Origin: Basidiobolus ranarum
Lineage: Eukaryota; Basidiobolomycota; Basidiobolomycetes; Basidiobolales
Direction: 5' to 3'
NCBI GenBank assembly: GCA_040143965.1
Contig: JASJQH010007106.1
Location: 1-20,335 of the forward strand
Length of the DNA: 20,335 nucleotides
This document shows positions 10,401 through 20,274 of this stretch, piece after piece; position 1 is the first letter of the stretch; the number at the start of each line of letters is the position of its first letter. The notes beneath the pieces are model-generated. The model was not told the origin of the DNA. It was given only the letters and a program-made list of their open reading frames with translations, and ran no database searches. A program made the position numbers and the translations under genes.

Positions 10401-10880
10401 TAGTTTTGAAAAAGTAAGAGGAATCAGTTAGTATGACGCGTAAGATCAGAGGAATCGCGGTAAAGTTTTCTTACTTAAAGTCTTGTCATCATAAGCTTCG
10501 CTTACCAAAGACCAGAAAGATTGTTGTTGAGTAGACGGCAATATCTACAAAGTTATACATAATTGGTCAAGGCTCTAAAGTTTAAGAGATATAACGAGTA
10601 TTATTACATTCTTGCCAAAAGCCTCTTGTCTCTCATCAAAAGCTAATTCCGATTCGCCGGTAGCGGTAGCACTAAGTTGTTCATCGTTGCTTAAACCAGT
10701 TTTAAGGTCCACTTGCAAGCTTTTGGCTAAACCTTCAGCCCCACCTAAAGCCTTAAGCTTATCTATGGACTTGGGGTCAAATAACTCACATAGTTGACTA
10801 CAGGTGATTTCAAAGCTGTTACTTCCTCCATGATCACGACCATTAAGTAGGCCTTGCTCCTCAGATTCCCTTGGAGACAT
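7500..10880 (-). CDS. PMC1: PMCA-type calcium-transporting P-ATPase
   Basis: Five exons (10880-10608, 10544-10475, 10399-10307, 10243-10128, 10073-7500) give 1041 residues; the first four introns crowd into the 5' quarter. P-type ATPase landmarks appear in order: TGES (233-236, actuator), PEGLP (356-360, transmembrane 4 calcium site), SDKTGT with the phosphorylated Asp at 399, KGAS (529-532, nucleotide site), TGDN (634-637) and TGDGTND (706-712). The run NLIMDTLAALALATEPP is typical of transmembrane 6 in PMCA-type (IIB) pumps. Fungal Pmc1 proteins load calcium into the vacuole and keep cytosolic calcium low. The 60-residue C-terminal tail is basic (RRPTRKVTAPSLRRSTS); I cannot see a clear calmodulin site. 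It is head to head with SDO1 across about 900 bases. Vacuolar location is inferred from yeast. Confidence 0.95.
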
Positions 10881-11781
10881 TCTACGATACTACTCTAAGT
10901 AATTCTAGTCGGGGAGACAAATAAAAGAACCAAGGAGTAGGAGGAGGTTATGTCAAGTAAAGATTTGAAGAATACGTGACAAAAGCTAGGCATTAATTTA
11001 TAGCAACCAGTGGCGATTATAGACTATTCCATGTTGTATGCTACGACTTGGTATTAATGATTCTCAGGTTGATTCATTTCCATTCCTGGAGGATGGATAA
11101 TGACCACCTATCGATGTAAACAACTCCGAACGATAATGCTCAGATAAATCGACATCGATGTGTGGCACTGAATCAATTTGGAATAGGCATAGTCGGCGTA
11201 AACTATCACACCGTTTTGTTTGTTGCTGTTTATCCGATCTATTGATCAAATAGGGATGGGTCCCTCGAATGAGGCTATATGGGCTAACATCAGGGAATCA
11301 TCAATGGAACCTTTTTGATGGACTAATGTGTCAACAGAGCCAAAAAGAGTCTATCCAAGATATTGTCCGATTTTTCTACCAACATTAATTCCTATTTGCC
11401 AAGTAGGCAATGTTTTTAACTTGGCGATTCATTTATTACCCAAGAGCGAATCTACAAGGAATGGGCATGATGAATCTACAAGGAATGGGCATGATCGTAG
11501 TGCGCATTGCTATGGTCATGGATGAATTATAACAATAAATCACGAAGATCCAACAATCTAAACAAACTTCATTCCAGCATGATTAAGGGCTACTTGATTA
11601 AAAATCATAGTAACCTTACGAAACTGAATTTAAATCAGGTTTAAGAAGAAAAAAAAGAATTCATAATCACCTGCGGATTTTCCAAATAAACCAAAAATAT
11701 AAGGATGATAAATGGAAAGTACTGGATTTAATAAACTCTAATTTGTTACCGTTTTACTCGTCACTTTTCTTATTCTTCAAC
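10881..11781. promoter_or_regulatory. Divergent region between PMC1 and SDO1
   Basis: These 901 bases separate head-to-head genes and must carry both promoters. I see no credible gene; short open frames here start without good context or rely on non-ATG starts. The one notable element is the 24-bp tandem duplication at 11448-11495. No clear calcineurin/Crz1 element could be assigned upstream of PMC1. Confidence 0.5.
11448..11495. repeat. 24-bp perfect tandem duplication
   Basis: Bases 11448-11471 are repeated exactly at 11472-11495 (unit begins GAATCTACAAGG and ends GGGCATGAT). It lies in non-coding DNA between PMC1 and SDO1. Two identical copies suggest a recent slippage or duplication event and a likely length-variable site. 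Confidence 0.9.
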
Positions 11782-12778
11782 ATGTCCCTTTTTCAACCAA
11801 GTAATCAAATCAAGTATGTTCTCCTTCCCTTGTATTTTGAACCGCAGGAAAACTAACAGGACATCCATATTTCAGATTAACTAATGTTTCAGTAGTCCGT
11901 CTCAAGAAAGGAGGCAAGCGTTTTGAAGTAGCTTGCTATAAAAACAAGATCATAGAATGGAGAAATAATATGTCGGTATTGCTACATATCTACTTATAGT
12001 AGTAAAAAAAATAACTAACATATTTCCTAAAGTGAGACCGACCTTGATGAGGTGCTTCAAATTCATTCTATCTTCACCAACGTCTCCAAAGGACATATCG
12101 CCAGTAAAGATGAGTTAAAAAAAGCTTTCAAGATCGAGGACCAAGAAAAGATTATACAAGAGGTGAGTGAAGCTTGTTTTTAGGTCAAAATTTCCTTTAC
12201 AAACTCTGACACTATATCCAGATTTTGAAGAAGGGTCAAGAGCAAGTGAGTGAGAAGGAACGTGCACACCAGCTCGATAACATGTATCGTGATATCGCCA
12301 CTATTGTTACTGAAAAATGCATCAACCCTGAAACTAAGAGACCATATACGGTGACATTAATCGAAAAGGCCATGGGTGAACTTCATTTCTCTGTTCATCC
12401 TAACAAAAACAGCAAACAACAGGTAGGCAGTTGATTAGATCTCCTTGTCGGATCATTCCAACTAAATTTCATATATAGGCGTTGGATGTAATTAGACAAT
12501 TACAAGAAAAGAACATCATTCCAATTGCCCGTGCACAAATGCGTGTACGTATCACTGTGCCCGGGAAAGAAGGCAAGCATGTGAAGGAGAAGCTTATGGC
12601 TTTCGTTGCCTCCGTAGAGGACGAAGATTGGGGAGAAGAGTATGAGCTCATTTGTCGTATTGATCCTGGACATTATCGTGGCATTAGTGAAACACTTCAA
12701 ACTGAAACTAAAGGTAGAGGTCAGCTTGAAATGTTGAATCTTCGCGAAACTGAGGAAGGCGATGGGAAATTCGCTTAA
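11782..12778 (+). CDS. SDO1: Ribosome maturation factor SBDS/Sdo1
   Basis: Five exons (11782-11813, 11876-11971, 12033-12162, 12222-12422, 12479-12778) give 252 residues; human SBDS has 250. The N-terminal domain reads [20 protein letters not shown] then [13 protein letters not shown]. Central and C-terminal domains carry [29 protein letters not shown] and the ending E-E-G-D-G-K-F. By family knowledge Sdo1 works with the GTPase Efl1 to remove Tif6/eIF6 from late 60S subunits in the cytoplasm. The exon 2 donor must be AT|GTCGGT, an unusual donor, because only this joins W-R-N-N-I-E-T-D-L-D in step with the family; the better-looking GTATTG four bases later would put a stop in frame. A CTAAC branch site is present in that intron. 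Confidence 0.95.
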
Positions 12779-12831
12779 AGTCGGTTAAATACAGTGGTTA
12801 TGTATAAAATATAGATTTTGTTCAAGAAATG

Positions 12832-12845
12832 AATAAAAGAATAAA
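12832..12845 (+). terminator. Polyadenylation signals of SDO1
   Basis: Two AATAAA motifs (12832-12837 and 12840-12845) lie 54 and 62 bases after the SDO1 stop codon. The convergent YIP1 stop is only about 40 bases further on, so the two transcripts probably overlap at their 3' ends. Confidence 0.5.
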
Positions 12846-12886
12846 AATTTCAACAGTCTAAAATGGGTTTTTACTTATTATCGATT

Positions 12887-13859
12887 CTAAAACATAGTCA
12901 TCAAGGCAAATGCAGCATAAAAAAGCCCAATTGGATAGGAAATAAGCCATACTTGTTGCTTCATAGATAACACAGTAACAAACATATGTGAAGAAGAAAA
13001 GGTGCACCAACATATAATAAGAGCGGTCGCTATCATGCCAATTGCCCCCCTAAATCAAATGAATGAGGTTTGTGAATGTAATTGCAAGTAATTTTGACAA
13101 GCACCACTTACGACAAATGGAACAGAAGATTGGAGCTGCTGAGAATAACCATCGGAAGTAAGCAATATCCGAGTACACTTGCAGTACAATAACCATCAAT
13201 ACCAGCTTCACTCATCAGGTTTAGTATCGCATATATAGATAAACATCCTAAAACGCCAACGCCATAGATATACTCGAAATGAGCTTTACCCGACTACGAG
13301 TGCGAATTAGCGCGTTGAAACAAAATAAAAAATGACAAACACCAACTTACTAGCATAAGGAACATTCCAAAAGAAAAGCAAAAAAGTAGGGGGCCAGCCA
13401 AGTCGGGATTCTCCATGAGATCTCTATCCATAGGTTTGAAAGGATTTAGGGCAACTATTGTCTAAAGCATAAGGATGTTAGCATATATGTACTTTATACA
13501 AAAATTTAGATGCTTTGAATTGACACTAGTACCCTATCTTTGATCTGCAACAGATCTATTCCCAGCTCTATCGTTGTAAGGTTGAAATTATAAATCTACC
13601 TTTACTAGAGAATCACTTCAAAAGACGTACCTTCTAATAGGGGAGGCTCCTCGGGAGAACCACCGGTCCCAAAAGCAGACCAAAAAGAGCCAATAGGTAA
13701 AGATCTTTCATAGTTTGCTCGAGCTAGATCATCAGGAGGAGTATAATGGTTTGCCATTGCATATGATCCATCATCGTAAGAAGTTTGATAAAACTGAAGA
13801 TGGTCAGAGTTATCAGGGTACTGTTCGAAATTCTGCAGATCGAAAGATTGTTGATTCAT
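12887..13859 (-). CDS. YIP1: Yip1-family membrane protein (YIPF5 type)
   Basis: Five exons (13859-13631, 13567-13533, 13461-13351, 13293-13112, 13049-12887) join in phase to give 239 residues. The first 90 or so residues are hydrophilic and cytosolic, ending in the conserved EEPPLLEELGI segment. The rest is a multi-span membrane region with the family motifs DLAGP (108-112) and GYCLLP (167-172), plus runs like human YIPF5 ([22 protein letters not shown]). By family knowledge Yip1 binds prenylated Rab GTPases of the Ypt1/Ypt31 class with Yif1 and supports ER-to-Golgi vesicle formation. Exon 2 is only 35 bases long and easy to miss. The gene is tail to tail with SDO1 and head to head with the ADAM gene. 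Confidence 0.93.
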
Positions 13860-14610
13860 TTCGTAAGTGAACTCTACTTCGAATACTCTTGGGGTTTGTA
13901 GTTACTGAGAGATAGCGATCACCGTTCTTTAGAGTCAAATATTGCATTTGAAGTTGTTTATCTATGATTACTTTAAGCAAAGTTGGATGAAATTTAATTT
14001 TTCTGATTAACTCTAAGTGTTGACATCTACTGCGACCAAGCAAGCACCGGCGTGTAAAGTTTGACCTAGCAGTTCTTTCTAATATATATCTCGGCAAGGT
14101 TTATGAAGAAGCTGGCGAAGAGGCTACGTCTGATCATGGCATATGATTTATGATATTCAAAGGGAAGTATTACAACACGAGGTAATCTGTGCGACATTAC
14201 TTAGACAGTGGTCTTGGCAATCTAGCAAGTAACCTTACTTTACATTAAGCTAAACCAATCAAGCCAAAGATGGTGAGTAGATGGAAATCTAGAAAAGTAA
14301 TAATATATTTAATTTGAGTTGAAATTGGAGTTGGAATTTTCTTCAGATCTAATAGTTACAATTGAATAAGAATCATATATGACCTAAACATACGCCCTTA
14401 TTACTAATTCAGAATCTCGATTTAAAGAAATTCTTATTAAACCAGCCGATCAGTACTGTTCAAAAAGGAATTCAACCACTTACACATTAGTATCTGCACA
14501 CTTCATAAATTATTTCCATTCAATACGTTAGAGTGCATCGCTTGAGAGTACCTTTTGTCCATTATACTGCATTTTGTTTCCTTCTCGTCAAGACGTTTTC
14601 CTTCGTTTAG
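13860..14610. promoter_or_regulatory. Divergent region between YIP1 and the ADAM gene
   Basis: These 751 bases must hold both promoters. A 94-codon minus-strand frame overlaps the YIP1 start in another frame, but its product resembles nothing I know, so I do not call it. No clear TATA box or RNA gene is visible. Confidence 0.45.
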
Positions 14611-17514
14611 ATGAGACAACCAACCGCATATTTATTATTGGTATCATTATTAAGTCTTGTAAAGGGTAAGTGTAGCTCTATAGAGTTGCCCACACATAGA
14701 AACTAATTCTATTTTTGTAGCTCACAGCACTGTCGACCCAGATGCTCGTCTTTCAAACTATGACTTCGTAAGCAATCCACAAATAGATATATATAGACAC
14801 TCATACGACGATACGCACCCCAAAGTCACGAAGCGCTCCTTAAAAAACATCCCTCAGCTCCTTCATGACGATAGTTTCCGTGTCCAATTTCAAGCATTCA
14901 ACCGTACATTTCACCTCCATATGGAGCCTAACACTGATTTAATTCACCCACAAGCTGAAATAGTAACCTACGACTCTACTGGGAATCCCAAATCAGAAAG
15001 ATTATTTTCTCAAAAATACCTTGTTTATAAGGGGCTGGTGGTAGAGCCTGAATACTCAGAAAGTATGCTAAACCAAGAGATAATCGGGCTCCATTCCCCA
15101 TATCGGATAGATCCCAATGCCGCCTCTAAAGGGTGGGCTCGGTTACTTGTACACCAGGATCATAAGAAAACCTTACTCGACGAGCAATACATTTATGAGG
15201 GAGTTTTCAGTTTGGGTCCAGAGACTTACCATGTTCAACCTATTACCTCTTATAAACTTAGTAAGCGATTTCAAGATCCGGAAGTAGTAAATCCTTCCGC
15301 CAGACCTCCCTACCAAAGGCGCTCTTCCTCTATCATTTATAGACTTTCGGATCAGAAAGCATCCCAAAATCATATCAAGCGAGGCTTCAATCATGCTCAT
15401 GGAAGCGACAAAGCATCTGCATGTGGCTCTGAGGGATTAAAGTTTAACCAAAATATAACCAAGATAACGCCGCATTACGACTGGACACTGGGAGGTATTC
15501 ACAATAGGCTAGAGAAGAGAGCTCCTGTCGCCAACAGTGGTTGCCCAACTTCCAAAAAAGTCATGTATATGGTAATTAGCAATTTCTTGAACATCTATTC
15601 CATTGGGACTGCTTTGCTAATAGATGATTGGTTGTTTAGGGTGTGGCTGCAGATTGTACCTATGGTTTGTTACCTTTTTACTTCGTCAATCAAATTTAAT
15701 ATATATACTTACTTCAGGTTACTATGCTAGTTAAAAATTATAAGGGAGTTGAGGCGGCTACAAAGAGCATACTAAGCAACTGGAACATTGCTTCTGGTGT
15801 CTATGAGAAGACGTTTAACATCGCACTTGGCGTGGCTAAACTGGAAATGCGGAGCGAGATCTGCCCTACTACCCTGGATAATTCTGTTGCTTGGAATCGT
15901 GAATGTTCAGATTCTTACGATATCAATGCTAGACTAAACGACTTTACTCGTTGGAGAGGGACACTTGGTGATGATAATAACGGTTTGTGGCATTTGGTAA
16001 CCAGGTGTTCTACTGGTTCCAAAGTCGGTGTAGCCTGGTTAAGTCAGACATGCGTCACCAGTGCCACACAGCAGGACTCAGATTATGTATCCGGAACTGG
16101 TGTGTCTTCGATAACCTCTACGGAGTGGAAGGTTATCGCTCATGAGATTGGTCATAACTTTGGCGCCAAGCATGATTGCGTTAGTTCCCAATGTCCATGC
16201 CAATCATGTGAATGCTGTCCGTGTGATGGAACTTGTGATTGTAATGGAAAGTATTTGATGAATCCTACCAGTGAAACTGGCTCTAATGATTTCAGGTACT
16301 TTCAAATATTGTGACGTTTATTTTGCAGATATCTAACATTTGTTTAGTCCATGTTCTATAAGAGATATCTGCGGCAGTGTACCAAATATTGGTTCTTGCT
16401 TAGAAGGTTTGTAAAACGGGTCAAGTCTTTTGTTAAGGTTCATTTGCTAATATCTATATATTCTATAGTTCCGGGAAGCAAAAACATCATTCGTCAGGCA
16501 ATGTGTGGGAATGGAATCAAGGAGGAAGGGGAGGAGTGCGATTGTGGCTCTGCCGAGGATTGCCAAAAAAGCGCTTGTTGCACGTCCACTTGCAAGCTGA
16601 AAGCTGGTGCTGTTTGCAGGTATTTAACTCTTTGGAACTTTAATGTAATGTGAGCAGTGTTTTGATTGTATTATCTTAGTGACGATGGAGATGACTGTTG
16701 TAAAGACTGCCAATTGAAAGCTGCTAATACTACTTGCCGAGCAGCACAATCAGAATGCGATATCGTCGAAACTTGTGATGGTGTATCTCCAAGTTGCCCT
16801 AAGGATAATTTTATAGAAGATGGAAAAGATTGCGGGAGCAGCGGTGCAGGTCTAAAATGTGCATCTGGTCTGTGCACTTCGAGGGATGCACAATGTGCTG
16901 CTCGTGGTCAGCGTCAGAACATTGTTAAAGCCTGTAGTAATTCATTTACTAGCAATCCATGTCAGTTTGTATGTGCTAGTCCTAACCAGCCCAATGCGTG
17001 CGTAATTATGCAAGGTGCGTTTATCGATGGCACTACTTGTGGAGCAGGTGGCAAATGTCTAAAAGGTTCTTGCCAGAGTGGAAATATAGGTAAGTAGCTT
17101 TTAGTATTCGTACTTTTTACTCCAATTAACTTGGCTTCATTTGTATTAGTTGAGACTGTCCGTAACTGGTTCGATCGAAATAAAACTTTAGCAATTGCTT
17201 TGATATGCATTGCGGCAGCATTGCTTCTATGCTGTGTTTGGTCGTGCTGTTGTAGGTGTAGCAAGAGGAGAACTACTATTATTCATAAGACTCCAGCACC
17301 TGCACCAGCGCCAGTGCCGCCCTACCACAATGGTGGATACGTCGATCCTACCGCTTACAATGGACCTTTACCAGGCGTATATCCTCCAGCAACGACATAC
17401 CAGCCACCATATCAAAACTATCCACAGCAGCCCAATTATAATACTCCAGGTAACAATAATCAATGGCAGCGTAGAAGATCAGACGAAATTCCACTTGGGA
17501 ACATTCGCCACTGA
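14611..17514 (+). CDS. ADAM-type membrane-anchored zinc metalloprotease
   Basis: Eight exons (14611-14665, 14721-15571, 15640-15664, 15731-16295, 16348-16406, 16469-16619, 16680-17089, 17150-17514) give 826 residues in ADAM order. They are: signal peptide (1-19); prodomain with a cysteine-switch candidate C253 (ASACGSEG); a Kex2/furin-like site LEKR (282-285); reprolysin domain with HEIGHNFGAKHD (448-459; zinc-binding His 448, 452, 458 and catalytic Glu 449) and Met-turn YLMNP; disintegrin-like domain with CDIVETCDG; a cysteine-rich region; one transmembrane helix (about 718-740); and a proline/tyrosine-rich tail with PAPAPAPVPP. By family knowledge such proteins shed or cut surface and matrix proteins. 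A nine-cysteine insert follows the zinc site. Exon 3 is 25 bases long. The exon 4 acceptor is TAG at 15729-15730, giving C-T-Y-V-K-N-Y-K-G; the earlier CAG breaks frame. The substrate is unknown. Confidence 0.92.
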
Positions 17515-17569
17515 AACAAATACCAAATTTGACTTATAAATATGTTTAAGCAATCCTTACTTTTGCAAT

Positions 17570-17575
17570 AATAAA
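17570..17575 (+). terminator. Polyadenylation signal of the ADAM gene
   Basis: AATAAA lies 56 bases after the stop codon within AATAATAAAATC, a normal spacing for a fungal poly(A) signal. Confidence 0.45.
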
Positions 17576-17996
17576 ATCTTAGATTAGCTTGAATCTCTGC
17601 TATATTCCTTATATACCTTATTTTTATCCATAACCTTAACCCATAACCATTGCCACATCAACGTTCGCTATGACGCAGTCACCTTCGTTGAAGTGCAACA
17701 ACCATTTAAATTGCTGCGTAACTCAATCCCCTAATCTTGTGACCTTATTATTTCACTGTCTTTCTATGTTTTCTGGGATCAGTACATGCGTATGAGCCAT
17801 GATAACTCAGCCAATCACCGCTACTAGTAGTCAGTGAGATCATAGCCTTTACTAACCTCCTCCTTTATCCCTTATTGTATCAATTAGCATTGGAACCAGT
17901 TTCCTGAATCACCCCGTGACTAAATACATATGACGGATGACAATTGCTTGGTGTTGGCTTTCTCTGGATCATTCAACCATAGCCTTGTTACTGCTT

Positions 17997-18002
17997 TATA
18001 TA
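17997..18002 (+). promoter_or_regulatory. TATA box candidate of the WD40 gene
   Basis: TATATA in the context CTTTATATAC lies about 65 bases before the proposed ATG at 18067 and is followed by a C/T-rich stretch. Position and motif are the only evidence. Confidence 0.4.
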
Positions 18003-18066
18003 CAACCTCTTCAACTCAACTATACTTGTCTTATTATCCACACACTCATAATTTTTGGCTTTCGTC

Positions 18067-19609
18067 ATGACCGTTATGCAATTTAGGTAATTCTCACTTG
18101 AGTTTGTCTCTTTTACTTCTTGACGTTTCTTTGCATTTCTTTTAATGAGGATGGCTATACTTATATTTCTATTGGTTTGATTTCATATATATCAATAAAC
18201 AAGAGAGAATGCGGTCTTTTTGAAAACAGAACCCAGAAAACATGGTGTACGAACATCTATTCAACACTGGTACGTTTTATTCGAAACTCACGAGAGACTT
18301 TCTTTTATTTACTTTCTTCTTTAGGCAACTTCGTGACTTAGTGGCCTGTCCAAATGAGAAGGGAGAATTTTACTTTGTCAACCAGAATAATGTCAGTCGA
18401 TATAATACTGCGAGTATGGAGGTAAGTCAAGCAAGGTTATGTTACGTACTCTATGAAGATCTTACAATACTCAATCGGATGAATTCTAGACAACCCCTAT
18501 CATAAAAGACTTGCTATTTTCACCAAACTCTATGACCGCGGGGTGTGGCTACTTGGCAGCTGGTGGACACAGGAGTCAGCTTGCAGTTAGCCAGCTCAAT
18601 AGCAATTGGTATTTCTTGGCATCAGTTGTTTAATATGATATTGTACTAACAATGTAGATGAATAGGTTTGTCAATATCTCTGTTGGTGGATCTATTAATA
18701 ACGCCTTGTGTATCTCTAATCACCTTGGATCCACAAGACTCTTGGTGAGCAATAACGACCAAACCATTAAAGTCTATTTACTCCCAAGTATGTACAAAGT
18801 CGCTAGTATATCTTTTCCAACTGCGGTAAACTATGGTAATATTCCTATCAAATGCTATCTTTACTAGCCAACTTTACTTATACTATTGGATTTTAGCTGC
18901 TGTAAGCCCAGACGGAACCAAAATGGTAGCTGTGGGAGATTCAAACGAAGTGTTTTTATTTGATATTACAGCTGATGGATACAAAAATGTTGCTACTTAC
19001 ACAAGTAAGTTATCAATTGAGCTTCCTTTGATGATGATGAAGATACGAAGATTTTAACCCACCACACACTTTTTTAGGTACTATTGACGCAGGGTTTTCT
19101 TGTGCATGGAATCAATCATCTGACAAATTTGCAGTTGCCAGTCAAGATGGATATGTTAGCGTGTGGGATGTTAGAAGTAGCAATAAACTAGCGAAAATCA
19201 ATGCTACCCAAGTAAGTCTCAACTTGGTAAATTTATAACAGTATATCTTGTTGACTCTCTACTGCAGGGAACAAGAGCGAAAGGAGCCTGTCGCTGTGTA
19301 AAGTTTTCTCCTAGTGGATCGGTTGATCTTTTGATGTTTAGTGAGGTATGTTCTTGAATTACAGATTTACTTTAAATCATAAATCTTACTCTTTTTCAGC
19401 ACGTTTCATATGTAAATATAGTTGATGCCAGAACTTTCAATGACAGACAATCCATCCGTGTAGCTCCACCTTCCTTTGATCAGCATATATCTGGCTTTAC
19501 CTTCTCTCCTGACAGTAAAGCAGTGTATGTTGGAGTGGAGGGATCGGTATTGGAATATGAAGTGGATACTATGCGTCGTCGAAGCTTTCCAACCGGATCC
19601 ATTCTTTAA
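18067..19609 (+). CDS. DUF2415-type fungal WD40-repeat protein
   Basis: Nine exons are proposed: 18067-18086, 18204-18269, 18325-18421, 18490-18608, 18666-18835, 18897-19004, 19078-19211, 19268-19345 and 19400-19609, giving about 333 residues. The signature HWQLRDLVACP is built across the exon 2/3 junction. Later segments are blades of a WD40 propeller: AAVSPDGTKMVAVGDSNEV, WNQSSDKFAVASQDG with SVWDVRSS, and FTFSPDSKAVYVGVEG. The run KGACRCVKFSPSGSVDLLMF matches my memory of the DUF2415 segment. The family is found mainly in fungi and its function is unknown to me. The start is the weakest part: exon 1 (ATGACCGTTATG...) can join an acceptor at 18203 or 18236, both in phase. The exon 5 acceptor is AATAG at 18665; the TGTAG eight bases earlier would make a stop. 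Confidence 0.78.
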
Positions 19610-20274
19610 ACATAAAGTCGACATTTGGAACACGTACTTGTGTACATAAATACACTCATATATTGGTTCATTTCCCTTCAAGATAATCCATTTATTCTTT
19701 GCTGCACACTCTATCACTTTATTCTTCACTTACTGTAAATTCTAATGCGTTGAATTGAAATTTATAGTTCCGCATACTTTCTATCCGTTTTTTACTTTTA
19801 TGATATTCGTTTGTTCGTTTGTCTATTGTATGGATAGCTTAACCTTGTCTTTCGAATCGAATTCAAAATGTATTATGAGGTTTCATGGTTATTATTTTAC
19901 TGAATTTAAACACACACTCACATACACCCCCTCCCTTTCTCTCTCTCTCTCTTTGTAGTATGCTAACTTGAAAAATAATTAGCCAAACATCTATTAGCAT
20001 ATTGCTATCAACCATTTCATTTCGATCTAGAATTTTTAATGAATTGATATATTTTTATTTTAGCCCAATATCATCCATAGTAGTTCATGTGAAGAAAAGA
20101 TAGAATGGTGAAATTTTTTGAAGAGAAAGGGAAAGGGATAAACATGATTCTTCGAATTGAACGAAGAAGTTAATCACAACTGTGGTTAGATTTTAATGGA
20201 AGTTGAATAGAGAAAGGAAAAGGAAAGGGTAAGGGTATTTATACATGAATAATGTATACAACAGCTGATAACTA
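19610..20274. other. 3' flank of the WD40 gene, low-complexity tracts
   Basis: These 665 AT-rich bases show no credible gene. A (CT)7 microsatellite lies at 19939-19952. Two purine-rich tracts of GAGAAAGG-like words lie at about 20118-20140 and 20206-20236. Confidence 0.5.

Larger units (their letters stand above)
17515..18066. other. Intergenic DNA between the ADAM and WD40 genes
   Basis: These 552 bases hold the ADAM 3' flank and the promoter of the next gene. No reading frame or RNA gene is supported. Repeated CCATAACC-like words occur near 17627-17650, and a perfect 10-base palindrome CTACTAGTAG lies at 17821-17830. Confidence 0.5.

Noticed and set aside
10436-10441. ACGCGT, a possible cell-cycle MCB element
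   Set aside because: It is a single copy inside a PMC1 intron, with no second site nearby; chance is the simpler explanation.
11157-11275. GTGGCAC and GAGGCTAT as possible Crz1/calcineurin elements upstream of PMC1
   Set aside because: Neither matches the GNGGC[GT]CA consensus well enough to call.
11328-11525. Open frame of 65 codons with a repeated E-S-T-R-N-G-H-D
   Set aside because: It lacks an ATG start, and the repeat simply reflects the 24-bp DNA duplication; no other sign of a gene.
13813-14097. Minus-strand frame of 94 codons overlapping the YIP1 start
   Set aside because: It is in a different frame from YIP1, has no recognisable features and lies where the YIP1 5' leader is expected.
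15640-15740. An apparent one-base frame break in the ADAM gene between C-T-Y and the next exon
   Set aside because: It arises only if the CAG at 15717 is taken as acceptor. The TAG at 15730 restores both frame and family alignment, so the gene looks intact.
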